In this document: piece by piece, positions 40,347 through 48,870 of the stretch
How the letters are laid out: the number at the start of each line of letters is the position of its first letter
Position numbering within the stretch: position 1 is the first letter of the stretch
NCBI GenBank assembly: GCA_900553355.1
Contig: USDK01000001.1
Span: 23,944 to 87,943, forward strand
Origin: an uncultured Lachnospiraceae bacterium
GTDB taxonomy: Bacteria > Bacillota > Clostridia > Lachnospirales > Lachnospiraceae
DNA length: 64,000 nucleotides
Direction of reading: 5' to 3'
Translations under genes and position numbers: made by a program
Notes under the pieces: generated by a model
Seen by the model: only the letters and a program-made list of their open reading frames with translations
Told to the model about the DNA's origin: nothing
The model's database searches: none

Positions 40347-40874
40347 TTATACTATATCTGGTGGGAAAAACAATGGAAGATTCAAGGGATAGCAGGTGAA
40401 AATGAAAAAGGCAAAGGAAAAGACTGTCCAGAGAAACAGCGCCGATGTCAGGGATGGGACGAAATGTATGTTCTGATAAAAATAAGAAGACATCAGAAAA
40501 GCTGTCAGAACGCTGAGACAAAAGATCAGGATATCCACGACAAGAAAGCTCTGGCCCGTAATGCCGGTATAGGTATAAAAAAGCACGATGATGGAGAGAA
40601 GACCGCAGACTGCGCCCAGAAAACGGGCATAGAAAAAGCGGGCCGGCTCCCCCTTGTACCGGCGGGAATACCAGAAGGTGGCAAGGAAAAAGGGAAAATA
40701 TAAAAGTTTCAGATGTTCCCAGGTAGATTCATTGACCGGGCAGAACAACGCAGCCAGGGCAAGACCTCCGGACCAGTCATAAATAAAGTGACACAGACTT
40801 CCCAGAAGAATGGTAAAAAAGATGAAAAAATAATCGCGTTTTTTTATGTATTTGGATAAAAAATTCCGCATGAT
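40347..40874 (-). CDS. DUF6512-like integral membrane protein
   Basis: About 175 residues with five predicted membrane helices. The motif CPVNESTWEHLKLLYFP after the first helix is the one I associate with DUF6512. The start is set at ATG 40874, eight bases after GGGGAG; two codons earlier is another ATG too close to that site. The family role is unknown. It precedes the ATC-hydrolase gene by 46 bp on the same strand. Confidence 0.65.
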   Translation of the reverse strand: MMRNFLSKYIKKRDYFFIFFTILLGSLCHFIYDWSGGLALAALFCPVNESTWEHLKLLYFPFFLATFWYSRRYKGEPARFFYARFLGAVCGLLSIIVLFYTYTGITGQSFLVVDILIFCLSVLTAFLMSSYFYQNIHFVPSLTSALFLWTVFSFAFFIFTCYPLNLPLFFPPDIV

Positions 40875-40939
40875 CATCACTCCCCTGCCAAAGTATATGA
40901 GGAAAATGAAAAAAATATGAATGAATCAAGAAAAAATAC

Positions 40940-40968
40940 TTGCATTCTAAAAAAAACTGTTATATAAT
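40940..40968 (+). promoter_or_regulatory. Promoter of the tRNA-Lys gene
   Basis: TTGCAT (40940-40945), a 17-bp spacer and a perfect TATAAT (40963-40968), 46 bases before the mature tRNA. Confidence 0.75.
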
Positions 40969-41014
40969 AGCTCTTGCGTTGAGCGAAAACACAACGTGAA
41001 ACTTAATAAAAAAT

Positions 41015-41087
41015 GCGCGATTAGCTCAGCTGGCAGAGCACCTGACTCTTAATCAGGGTGTCCAGGGTTCGAACCCCTGATCGCGCA
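41015..41087 (+). tRNA. tRNA-Lys (anticodon CTT)
   Basis: A 73-nt cloverleaf: acceptor stem GCGCGAT/ATCGCGC, D-arm TTAGCTCAGCTGG, anticodon loop CTCTTAA with CTT (reads AAG) and T-arm GGTTCGAACCC. The discriminator is A. CCA is not encoded. Confidence 0.97.
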
Positions 41088-41093
41088 CTTGAA

Positions 41094-41142
41094 AATCGCT
41101 GATTTTAAGGACATAGAAGCCTTGGGGTCGGCGGTTTTTTTC
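41094..41142 (+). terminator. Terminator of the tRNA-Lys transcript
   Basis: AATCGCTGAT (41094-41103) pairs with GTCGGCGGTT (41127-41136) through Watson-Crick and GU pairs, with an inner AAGG/CCTT stem, and runs into seven T. Confidence 0.7.
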
Positions 41143-41246
41143 GTGAAGTGTTGAGCAGCGCAAGGACAGGAATTGTGGGCAAAGGAAATACGGTGGTTGT
41201 GAAAGTTATATAAATAGAATAAAGAAATTAGGTGCAAAATGTCGAA

Positions 41247-41275
41247 TTTACAAATTGGGTAAGCTGTGATATTAT
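41247..41275 (+). promoter_or_regulatory. Promoter of the NTF2-like operon
   Basis: TTTACA (41247-41252), a 17-bp spacer and TATTAT (41270-41275). The predicted transcript start, near 41282, lies just before the first operator palindrome. Confidence 0.6.
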
Positions 41276-41287
41276 TAACACATAAAA

Positions 41288-41301
41288 TGAATACGTATTC
41301 A
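41288..41301. promoter_or_regulatory. Operator palindrome 1 (LacI-type)
   Basis: TGAATACGTATTCA is a perfect 14-bp palindrome with a central CG, the usual form of a LacI-family operator. It sits at about +7 of the predicted transcript. The four flanking A on each side are also shared with operator 2. Confidence 0.75.
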
Positions 41302-41342
41302 AAAAGTACAAAGAAGAGAGTGCTTATTTTTTTAAATCAAAA

Positions 41343-41356
41343 TGAATACGTATTCA
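41343..41356. promoter_or_regulatory. Operator palindrome 2 (LacI-type)
   Basis: An identical TGAATACGTATTCA, 55 bp downstream of the first, about five helical turns, 25 bp before the first start codon. Two in-phase sites suggest cooperative binding or a loop by the LacI-type protein encoded at 46509. Confidence 0.75.
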
Positions 41357-41381
41357 AAAAACGTTCAGGAGGAAGAAAAAT

Positions 41382-42389
41382 ATGAAGAGTTATCAAGAGG
41401 AGAAAAAGCTGGTAAGAAGTTATTATGATGCTATGGAGAAAGCTTCAGCAAATGAAGCGGCAAATGTACTGGAGCGATTTACGTCCGATGATTATAACTG
41501 GAAAGGTGTATATCCATTCCGGGAACAAAATGGGGCTAAGGCAGCAGCAGATGTTTTCTGGACTCCGTTGAAAAAATCTTTGAAACATATGCAAAGAAGA
41601 ATGGATATTTTCTTAGGCGGTGAAAATGAAATTGATGGAGATCGCTGGGTGATGAGCATGGGGCAGTTTATGGGGCTTTTTGATGAAGATTTTCTGGGGA
41701 TTCGCCATACGCGAAAAATGCAGCATCTCCGGTATGCAGAATTTAACTGTGTGCAGGATGGGAAAATTATAAAAACCGGACTGTTTGTAGATTTGATCGG
41801 ATTTATGATGGAAGCGGGGGTGAGTCCTATGCCTCCACAGACCGGACAGTTTTTTGTTTATCCGGGTCCAAGAGACCATAACGGGCTGCTGTTTGAAGAT
41901 GCCCCTGCGGAAGAAGGAGTCAAAACATTAGAGCTTGTCAATAAGATGGTAGATGATCTTGATGAATTAAATAAGAGCGGCTCAATGGGATGTCCGCCAG
42001 AGGTACTGGAAAAAGCATGGGCGGAGGATATGATCTGGTATGGTCCGGGCGGAATCGGAGCATCCTATACCATCCCACGTTACCAGGAACAGCATCAGCT
42101 TCCATTCAGGAATAATCTGAAAGGGAAAACTTTCCATGGACATGTGTGCCGCTTTGCAGAAGGAAATTTTGCATGTTTCTTTGGATGGCCGAATCTGACG
42201 AATACACCGATCGGAGGATTTCTTGGAATGCCGGGCGGAGAGGTGCCTTCTGATATGCAGGTGGTTGATGTTTATTACCGGAAAGGAGATAAATTATCTG
42301 AGAACTGGGTATTTATCGATCTTCCATACTGGCTGAAGCAGCAGGGATTAGACGTCCTGAAAAGAACGGCGGATATTACAAACAGATAG
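41382..42389 (+). CDS. Tandem NTF2/SnoaL-like protein A
   Basis: A 335-residue cytoplasmic protein that reads as two NTF2/SnoaL-like modules (about 1-150 and 185-330). Each begins with a helix pair and ends in a beta sheet; the C-terminal end IGGFLGMPGGE ... WVFIDLPYWLKQQGLDVL has the closing pattern of SnoaL-type cyclases. The fold serves as a cofactor-free pocket for isomerases, dehydratases and cyclases, such as SnoaL, ketosteroid isomerase and the bile-acid dehydratase BaiE. The substrate is unknown. TCAGGAGGAAG precedes the ATG. First gene of a LacI-controlled operon and 18 bp before protein B. Confidence 0.7.
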   Translation: MKSYQEEKKLVRSYYDAMEKASANEAANVLERFTSDDYNWKGVYPFREQNGAKAAADVFWTPLKKSLKHMQRRMDIFLGGENEIDGDRWVMSMGQFMGLFDEDFLGIRHTRKMQHLRYAEFNCVQDGKIIKTGLFVDLIGFMMEAGVSPMPPQTGQFFVYPGPRDHNGLLFEDAPAEEGVKTLELVNKMVDDLDELNKSGSMGCPPEVLEKAWAEDMIWYGPGGIGASYTIPRYQEQHQLPFRNNLKGKTFHGHVCRFAEGNFACFFGWPNLTNTPIGGFLGMPGGEVPSDMQVVDVYYRKGDKLSENWVFIDLPYWLKQQGLDVLKRTADITNR

Positions 42390-42407
42390 GAAAGGAGGAG
42401 AAGTGTA

Positions 42408-43595
42408 ATGGATCAGACAGGAGAAAAGGCGGCAGAAAAGATGAAAGAACAGACAAAAGAGCAGAAGAAAACGAAAAAGGAATCGGTGACAGTTTTTTAT
42501 GGGGATACCCGGGAAGTAACACCGGTCGGACACCTTGATTATAACGATTTTAAAGACAAGACAAAACGAGAACAGAAGCTGGAAGGTTTTGATCCACAGT
42601 ATCGGGATTTTGTAGATTATATTATCCGGATTACACATCAGATCTGGGAAGAAAGGGGAATCGGTGTTATTTACGATACCTATCATAACAATATTGTGAT
42701 GCATTGCGGTTCTTCTAATCTTGTAGGGATAAAAGATGTTGTTAGCAATACACTCCAGACGCTTCATGCATTTCCAGACAGACGGTTGATCGGACAGAAT
42801 GTAATCTGGTCCGAACATGGTGCAGATGGTTATCTTTCTTCGCACCGGGTAATGTCGACTGCTACGAATCTGGGAGACAGTAATTTTGGACCGGCAACAA
42901 AAAAGAAAATCCACTTCCGGACAGTAATCGATTGTGCAGTATCTGAAAACAGAATTTATGAAGAGTGGCTGGTAAGAGATAATCTATGGATTGTGCTGCA
43001 GCTTGGACTGGATCCGCATGAGACAGCGCGGAAAATGGCAGAGGCAGCGAGTAAGGAATATACAGGAATACAACGTACATACGGATTGTGTGAGGCAATG
43101 GAAGGTCAGTGTGTTCCGAAATGGCATCCTGCACAGGATGATTCTGTAGGAGAATTGATGCTGGAAATGGCAGGACGGATTTATAACTACAAATATATAA
43201 ATGAAGTAAAGAAATATTATCATGAAAATGCGGTAGTACATTTTATCTGTGATAAAGATCTGAATGGATATGATGAAATTCAGGGAATGATTATCAGCCT
43301 TCTTGCATCTGTACCGGGCGGCAGCTATGAGGTAGAACGAGTGACTGTGAATGAGAGAATGGGCGGTGACGGTCAGGATGTTGCGATGCGGTGGAGACTG
43401 CGGGGCGTCAATGAAGGAATCGGATTTTTTGGGAATCCATCCGGGAAGCCCGTAGAAATTATGGGGATCAGCCATTATCATGTCTTTAATCGCAAAATTA
43501 AAGAAGAGTGGGTTACGTTTGACGGATTGGATGTGCTGAAACAGATGTATATAGAGGATGCATCAAACGATAAGAAGGAGGAGCGGAATGGATAA
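42408..43595 (+). CDS. Tandem NTF2/SnoaL-like protein B
   Basis: A 395-residue protein with a charged N-terminal extension (about 1-55, Lys/Glu rich) and two NTF2/SnoaL-like modules (about 60-200 and 240-390). It ends GFFGNPSGKPVEIMG ... EEWVTFDGLDVLKQM, which aligns by eye with the end of protein A, so the two genes are distant paralogues. His and Asp residues in YDTYHNNIVMHCG and ISHYHVFN are candidate pocket residues. It may work as a heteromer or on the next step of the same substrate. AAAGGAGG precedes the ATG. Its stop overlaps the transporter start. Confidence 0.7.
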   Translation: MDQTGEKAAEKMKEQTKEQKKTKKESVTVFYGDTREVTPVGHLDYNDFKDKTKREQKLEGFDPQYRDFVDYIIRITHQIWEERGIGVIYDTYHNNIVMHCGSSNLVGIKDVVSNTLQTLHAFPDRRLIGQNVIWSEHGADGYLSSHRVMSTATNLGDSNFGPATKKKIHFRTVIDCAVSENRIYEEWLVRDNLWIVLQLGLDPHETARKMAEAASKEYTGIQRTYGLCEAMEGQCVPKWHPAQDDSVGELMLEMAGRIYNYKYINEVKKYYHENAVVHFICDKDLNGYDEIQGMIISLLASVPGGSYEVERVTVNERMGGDGQDVAMRWRLRGVNEGIGFFGNPSGKPVEIMGISHYHVFNRKIKEEWVTFDGLDVLKQMYIEDASNDKKEERNG

Positions 43596-44874
43596 AGGTA
43601 ATAATGATATTATTCTTGGTAAAGATGATTCCTATGTGAAAAAGTGGATTGCGTTTCTGGCAATCGCAGTGATCTATTTTTTCTACTGCTATAATTTTAT
43701 GATCGGGACATTTGTAAAACCAACAATGATAGCAGAGATTGCAGATGGAGGATTTGCATTTTCCCTTCAGCAGACGGAAGAAATCTTTGCAGTGATGTCT
43801 TTTGGGACAATACCTGGAACCTTTTTGTTTGGTTTTATTTCGGCGAGATTCGGAAAAAAGCGTACGCTGATCGTTGTTGCGCTGCTGATTGCTTTGACTA
43901 CCTATCTGCCGCTGCTTGCGCCGACAAATATATTGTTATGGAAAGCGGCCAGGTTATGCTGCGGCGTTGTTTTAGGAGGTGTATTCGGGACGGCTATGCC
44001 CCTCGTGGCGGATATGTTCCCTGGAAAATACAGAGGAAAGCTGGCGGCAGTTCTGACGGCCTTGTACTCTCTGGCAATGATTTTTGGCGGATGGCTGTAT
44101 GGCCTGATGGGAGACAGCAACTGGGAGGTACTGGTATATACCGCTGTAATCCCGCCGATCCTAGGTGCAGTCCTGGCGTTTATCTTTGTGCCGGATGATA
44201 CAGCTTATACAAAAGAGCTTTTTGAAAAAGGAAAAGAAAGTGGAGAAAAGATCAGTTATCTTAGTATGTACAAAGGGAAATATCTTTGGATCGGTCTGGG
44301 GGTAATCCTTTTGTCGGGAACAAACTTTACAGCATACTCTGCGTTTTCGAATAATGCGACTACATATCTGGTAACAGGGGTAGGAATGACGGCGGCTACG
44401 GCAGGAGCTGTTTATAGTATGCAGGGAACCGGACAATTGATCGGCTATCTGATCTGGGGTGGAATCTCTGACAGATTTGGAAGAAAGGTGCCTTTGATCG
44501 GGATGGCGCTAAGTGCAGTCGGTGTGTTTATCTATACAAGGCTTGGAGGCGATCAGACAGCTGCTTTTTATGCGGTTTCTGTTTTGATTGGATTTGCTGT
44601 AGGATATTCAGGTCCATGGGGAGCGTATTATTCGGAACTGTTTCCAAGCAAGTACCGGGCACTTTCGGCAGGAATTTCATTTAATGGAGGACGGATTATC
44701 TCAACCTTTGCAATTCCTGCTATTGCAGGGACAGCCGGAGGAGCGCTTGGCATGATGCCAATCTTCTATATCTCTATTGCAGTGTTTATCGCAGGTACTA
44801 TATTGTGGGCGTTTTTACCGGAAACATTAAAAAAAGGAAAAAATACGGAAGGAAATACAGAAGAAAACACTTAA
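43588..44874 (+). CDS. MFS transporter
   Basis: A 428-residue protein with 12 predicted membrane helices. ATG 43588 is chosen because AAGGAGGAG is upstream; the in-frame ATG at 43558 lies inside protein B. The MFS signature between helices 2 and 3 is GFISARFGKKRTL, and its repeat in the second half is GGISDRFGRKVPL. The YSELFPSKYRALSAGI motif is seen in organic-acid and aromatic-compound carriers of the AAHS/SP type, so a carboxylated or sugar-like substrate is plausible. Translational overlap (8 bp) with protein B ties it to that substrate. Confidence 0.88.
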   Translation: MDKGNNDIILGKDDSYVKKWIAFLAIAVIYFFYCYNFMIGTFVKPTMIAEIADGGFAFSLQQTEEIFAVMSFGTIPGTFLFGFISARFGKKRTLIVVALLIALTTYLPLLAPTNILLWKAARLCCGVVLGGVFGTAMPLVADMFPGKYRGKLAAVLTALYSLAMIFGGWLYGLMGDSNWEVLVYTAVIPPILGAVLAFIFVPDDTAYTKELFEKGKESGEKISYLSMYKGKYLWIGLGVILLSGTNFTAYSAFSNNATTYLVTGVGMTAATAGAVYSMQGTGQLIGYLIWGGISDRFGRKVPLIGMALSAVGVFIYTRLGGDQTAAFYAVSVLIGFAVGYSGPWGAYYSELFPSKYRALSAGISFNGGRIISTFAIPAIAGTAGGALGMMPIFYISIAVFIAGTILWAFLPETLKKGKNTEGNTEENT

Positions 44875-44892
44875 TCAGAGAGGAGTGAGAGA

Positions 44893-46491
44893 ATGTCAGG
44901 GATTGACGTTGCAGTTATAGCAGGATATTTTTTACTGATGCTGGTGGTTGGATATATAACTGGAAAAGATAATCAGGATACAGACGACTATTTTTTGGCA
45001 AAGAGATCGATGCCATGGATCCCGATCGCTCTTTCTGTCGCGGCGACGATGATCAGCGCGAATGGGTTTATTGGCGGTCCGGGATGGGCATATACAGACG
45101 GAATGTATCCGGTCATGGCAAATATAGCAGTACCTTTTGCTATTTTTATTGCTCTGTATATCACGACACCGGTGATCTATCAGCTGCAGGTAACATCGGT
45201 TTATCAATACATGGAGAAAAGGCTTGGAAATAAAACCAGAATCCTGGCAATCCTTCAGTTTTTTGTCAACTCTCTGATCCAGGTAAGTTCCATGGTGTAT
45301 ATACCGGTCCTTATCATCCATACGATTACGGGTTGGCCAATCCAGGTGCTGACTCCGATAGTTGTAGTTATCACGCTTGTTTATACGCTTATGGGCGGAA
45401 TCAAAGCGGTTATCTGGACAGATACGATCCAGATGCTTGTAGTGATAGGAGGAGTATTTCTTGTAGTGGCCACTGCGGTCAAGGGGCTTGATCTGGGATT
45501 TTTCGATACGCTGTCCCAGGCGAAAGCGACAGGAAAGCTGGATACTCTGGATTTTCGTACAGATGTTACGATTACAAATACATTCTGGGCGACTTTGATC
45601 GGCGGCAGCTTTATGTGGATCCGGTACTTTTGCTTTGATCAGGCACAGGTACAGCGGGTTCTGACGGCAAAATCGCTGAGACAGACGAAAAACTCTTTCG
45701 TAGTCAGTGCTTTTATCATGAACATTGTCTATTATTTTATGCTTTTCGTAGGAGTGCTTTTATTTCTGTTTTTTGGGGGAAGAGAATTTACAGATTCTAA
45801 TACTGTTATGATCACATTCATTTTGGAAGAACTTCCGGTGGGGATCATTGGTCTGATTATAGCAGGAGTTTTCGCTGCGGCGATGAGCAGTATTGATTCG
45901 TTGATGAATAGCATGGCGGCAGTATTTACGAAGGATATTTATGAATACTATTTTGCGAAGGGCAAAAAGGAGGCGTCGCTCAGGATTTCGCAGCTGATTA
46001 CACTGGTAATAGGTGCAGTTATTACCGTGATTATTTATATTGGGTTTAATGGAACCGTGGCATCGATCCTTGATGTGGTGGGAAATTATATTTCCTATTT
46101 TGCCGGACCGGCAGCAGGAGCGTTTATGCTTGCGATGTTTACCAGAAAAGCAAATGATAATGGAACTGCCATTGGATTTATTATCGGACTTGCCGGCGGT
46201 TTTGGGATTGCTACAGTATACCATACAAGCTGGTTGTGGAATCCGGCGATCGGTGCTATAATTACAATAATTACTGGGTATATGGCAAGCTGCTTCTGTA
46301 AAAGTAACCGGTCTGAAGAAGAGACAGAACAATACACAGCTTTAGGAATGCGTCGGAAAATGATTCGTGAGGGAAGGACACACCAGGACGGAGCGAGTAT
46401 TCTTCCGTTTAGCTTCGGATGGCAGGAAGGAATTGTGCTTGCATTTTTTGTGATACAGTATATTGTGCTGGCTGTAATTCAGTATACATAA
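44893..46491 (+). CDS. Sodium:solute symporter (SSS family)
   Basis: A 532-residue symporter with 13 or more predicted membrane helices. It has GKDNQDTDDYFLAKRSMPW early, GGIKAVIWTDTIQMLV and the sodium-site region IIAGVFAAAMSSIDSLMNS (Ser-Ser-Ile-Asp-Ser), both hallmarks of the SSS family. Relatives carry sugars, sialic acid, inositol or organic acids with sodium. Why this operon has two unrelated transporters is unclear; one may import and one export, or they may carry two related substrates. GAGGAGTGAG precedes the ATG, 19 bp after the MFS gene. Confidence 0.9.
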   Translation: MSGIDVAVIAGYFLLMLVVGYITGKDNQDTDDYFLAKRSMPWIPIALSVAATMISANGFIGGPGWAYTDGMYPVMANIAVPFAIFIALYITTPVIYQLQVTSVYQYMEKRLGNKTRILAILQFFVNSLIQVSSMVYIPVLIIHTITGWPIQVLTPIVVVITLVYTLMGGIKAVIWTDTIQMLVVIGGVFLVVATAVKGLDLGFFDTLSQAKATGKLDTLDFRTDVTITNTFWATLIGGSFMWIRYFCFDQAQVQRVLTAKSLRQTKNSFVVSAFIMNIVYYFMLFVGVLLFLFFGGREFTDSNTVMITFILEELPVGIIGLIIAGVFAAAMSSIDSLMNSMAAVFTKDIYEYYFAKGKKEASLRISQLITLVIGAVITVIIYIGFNGTVASILDVVGNYISYFAGPAAGAFMLAMFTRKANDNGTAIGFIIGLAGGFGIATVYHTSWLWNPAIGAIITIITGYMASCFCKSNRSEEETEQYTALGMRRKMIREGRTHQDGASILPFSFGWQEGIVLAFFVIQYIVLAVIQYT

Positions 46492-46508
46492 CGAAGAAGA
46501 CAGAGGGT

Positions 46509-47540
46509 ATGGCATTGACGAAATTTCAGTATAATAAGTCGGTTACGTCCAGAGATGTGGCGAAGCTTGCTGGAGTTTCCCAGTCGACAGTTTCGAGAGT
46601 GTTCGGGAATGGAAAGGTAAAGGCGGAAGCAAAGGAAAGAGTCCTGCGGGCAGCAGAACAGCTGGGATACCGTCCTAATTTTATGGCCCGAAGTATGATC
46701 AGGGGAAAAACGAATATTGTGGGTGTTGTTGTTGGTGACGGAATGGGCCCTTTTTATCATGCGATTTTGAATGAATTGATGGATAAGGTTCAGGCGTCAG
46801 GAAAACAGTGCCTGATGTTCCGGGTATCCCAAAGGGACAATATCGACAATATTGTTTTGAAAGTCTTGCAGTTTCAGGTAGAGGCAATTGTGATCACTGC
46901 ACCTGCAATCAAAAAAGATATCAGACAGATTAGTATTTCAAGTGATGTGCCGATTATTTTATTTAACCGATACATAGAACAGCCGGATGTGGGGATGGTG
47001 TATGTGGATTCGGTCATGGGAGCCCGGATGGCGGCAGAGTATTTGTGCGGTCTTGGCCATAAGAGGATCGGGTATGTCTGTTATATGAATGATACAAGAG
47101 AGGAAATTGAAAAAAGAGTTGGATTTTCTTCGGTGCTTCGGCAGAATAACATTTTTACTATGTCCTGCGAAAAGGGGGATTATACTTATGAAGCCGGATA
47201 TGAAGCAGGGAAGAAGCTGCTGGGAGCTGGAAAGGAGAAAAGGCCGAGCGCGATTTTCTGTACCAGTGATGTGATGGCGCTTGGAGTTCTGGATGCTGCA
47301 AGAAAAGAATTTGGATTAGCAGTTCCGGAAGACCTTTCTGTCATAGGATATGATGACATTCCTATGGCCAGATGGACGGCGTATAGTCTGACAACGATAA
47401 GACAGGAGTACGGGAGACTGGTAGAAGAAACGCTGGAATTGATCGAACATTTTGATGAACTGAAAGAGGAAAGAGCGGTTCGGAGAATAGAGCCCAAACT
47501 GGTTGTGAGGAATTCAACAGCGAAATATACGGATTTATAG
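46509..47540 (+). CDS. LacI-family transcriptional repressor
   Basis: A 343-residue regulator from ATG 46509; the in-frame ATG at 46419 lies inside the symporter gene. The N-terminal LacI helix-turn-helix is VTSRDVAKLAGVSQSTVSRVF with the hinge helix AAEQLGYRPNFMARSM. A periplasmic-binding-protein-like sensor follows (about 62-335; FCTSDVMALGVL, VIGYDDIPMARW). The family normally binds a sugar or related effector. It is the last gene of the operon, 18 bp after the symporter, and probably binds the two TGAATACGTATTCA palindromes in front of the first gene. Confidence 0.93.
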   Translation: MALTKFQYNKSVTSRDVAKLAGVSQSTVSRVFGNGKVKAEAKERVLRAAEQLGYRPNFMARSMIRGKTNIVGVVVGDGMGPFYHAILNELMDKVQASGKQCLMFRVSQRDNIDNIVLKVLQFQVEAIVITAPAIKKDIRQISISSDVPIILFNRYIEQPDVGMVYVDSVMGARMAAEYLCGLGHKRIGYVCYMNDTREEIEKRVGFSSVLRQNNIFTMSCEKGDYTYEAGYEAGKKLLGAGKEKRPSAIFCTSDVMALGVLDAARKEFGLAVPEDLSVIGYDDIPMARWTAYSLTTIRQEYGRLVEETLELIEHFDELKEERAVRRIEPKLVVRNSTAKYTDL

Positions 47541-47550
47541 AGATAAGTGG

Positions 47551-47583
47551 ATTTGGCGGTCATAGGTGGCCGTCAAATTTTTA
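47551..47583 (+). terminator. Terminator of the NTF2/LacI operon
   Basis: ATTTGGCGGTC pairs with GGCCGTCAAAT with one GU pair, followed by a T-rich run. Confidence 0.65.
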
Positions 47584-47631
47584 TGTGTAATGTTATAGCT
47601 AAAAAGAATTCCTCTCGATACTTTGGAAGTA

Positions 47632-47660
47632 TTCGACAACAAGAAAAAAGTAAGTATAAT
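47632..47660 (+). promoter_or_regulatory. Promoter of the aldo/keto reductase gene
   Basis: TTCGAC (47632-47637), a 17-bp spacer and TATAAT (47655-47660), 32 bases before the start. Confidence 0.5.
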
Positions 47661-47691
47661 AGATAGAAGACAGCAGAAAGGAGAAGATACT

Positions 47692-48825
47692 ATGATTTAC
47701 AGAGATTTTCAGGATATGAAGCTTTCCGCCCTTGGAATGGGCACCATGCGTCTGCCGGTGATCAATGGAGAGGATGCAGAGGTTGATGAAAAGGCAGCAC
47801 AACAGATGATTGATTTTTGCATGGAGCAGGGCATCAACTATTATGATACGGCCTGGGGATATCACAACGGGAATTCAGAACTGGCAGTAGGCCGTGCACT
47901 TAAGAAATATCCAAGAGATAAATTTTATCTGGCTACCAAGTTCCCAGGCTATGATCTTTCCAATATGGATAAGGTGGAGGAAATCTTTGAGAAACAGCTG
48001 GAGAAGTGCCAGGTGGAATATTTTGACTTCTATCTGTTCCACAATGTATGTGAGATGAACATTGACGAATATCTGGACGAGAGTCACGGCATCTATGACT
48101 ATCTGATGAAACAGAAGGAAAACGGGCGGATCCGTCATCTTGGATTCTCTGCACACGGTGGAATGGAAGTTATGAAACGATTCCTGGAAAAGTATGGAAA
48201 AGACATGGAGTTCTGCCAGCTGCAGATCAATTATCTGGACTGGAGCTTCCAGGATGCAAAAGAAAAAGTAGAGCTTTTGAAGGAATATGATATTCCGGTA
48301 TGGGTCATGGAGCCTCTGCGCGGAGGAAAGCTGGCTTCTCTGGAAGAAGAGTATGAGAAGGAATTGAAGGCACTGCGTCCGGAAGAAGACGTTCCGGCGT
48401 GGGCATTTCGTTTTCTGCAGTCATTGCCTGAGGTGAAGATGATCTTGTCAGGAATGTCCAATATGGAACAGCTGAAGGACAATATCCATACGTTTGAGGA
48501 AGATAAGCCGCTGAATGATCAGGAAATGAAGACCCTTCTGGGAATCGCGGACAAGATGCTGCAGAAGAAGACGGTTCCCTGTACCGCCTGTCATTACTGC
48601 ACAAGCCATTGCCCGAAGGGGCTGGATATCCCGGAACTGTTAAGACTTTATAATGAACATAACTTTACCGGCGGAGGATTTATCGCGCCGATGGCGCTGT
48701 CCGGATATCCGGAAGATAAGCGTCCGGGAGCCTGCATCGGATGCAGGAGCTGCGAGGCAGTCTGTCCGCAGCAGATCAAAATATCGGAAGTAATGTCTGA
48801 TTTTGCAGGAAAGCTTTCCCTGTAA
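47692..48825 (+). CDS. Aldo/keto reductase with C-terminal ferredoxin domain
   Basis: A 377-residue two-domain protein. Residues about 1-280 form an AKR barrel with catalytic Asp and Tyr in NYYDTAWGYHNGNSELAVG, Lys in FYLATKFPG and His in YLFHNVCE. The C-terminus has two 4Fe-4S motifs, CTACHYCTSHCPKG and CIGCRSCEAVCPQQ. Such fusions are common in strict anaerobes and may couple ferredoxin electrons to carbonyl reduction. The ATG at 47692 follows AAAGGAG. It is monocistronic. The substrate is unknown and no direct tie to the NTF2 operon is visible beyond position. Confidence 0.9.
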   Translation: MIYRDFQDMKLSALGMGTMRLPVINGEDAEVDEKAAQQMIDFCMEQGINYYDTAWGYHNGNSELAVGRALKKYPRDKFYLATKFPGYDLSNMDKVEEIFEKQLEKCQVEYFDFYLFHNVCEMNIDEYLDESHGIYDYLMKQKENGRIRHLGFSAHGGMEVMKRFLEKYGKDMEFCQLQINYLDWSFQDAKEKVELLKEYDIPVWVMEPLRGGKLASLEEEYEKELKALRPEEDVPAWAFRFLQSLPEVKMILSGMSNMEQLKDNIHTFEEDKPLNDQEMKTLLGIADKMLQKKTVPCTACHYCTSHCPKGLDIPELLRLYNEHNFTGGGFIAPMALSGYPEDKRPGACIGCRSCEAVCPQQIKISEVMSDFAGKLSL

Positions 48826-48870
48826 AATGAGGGCAGAATGCTGACAGAAAAAAATAATTAAAAATCCCCC

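Larger units (their letters stand above)
41088..41381. other. Spacer between tRNA-Lys and the NTF2 operon
   Basis: The 294 bases hold the tRNA terminator, about 100 bases with no visible signal, the operon promoter and two identical operator palindromes. No plausible gene. Confidence 0.6.

Noticed and set aside
41015..47583. Defined integrative element at tRNA-Lys
   Set aside because: No integrase and no repeated tRNA end were found, so only the weaker island hypothesis is kept.
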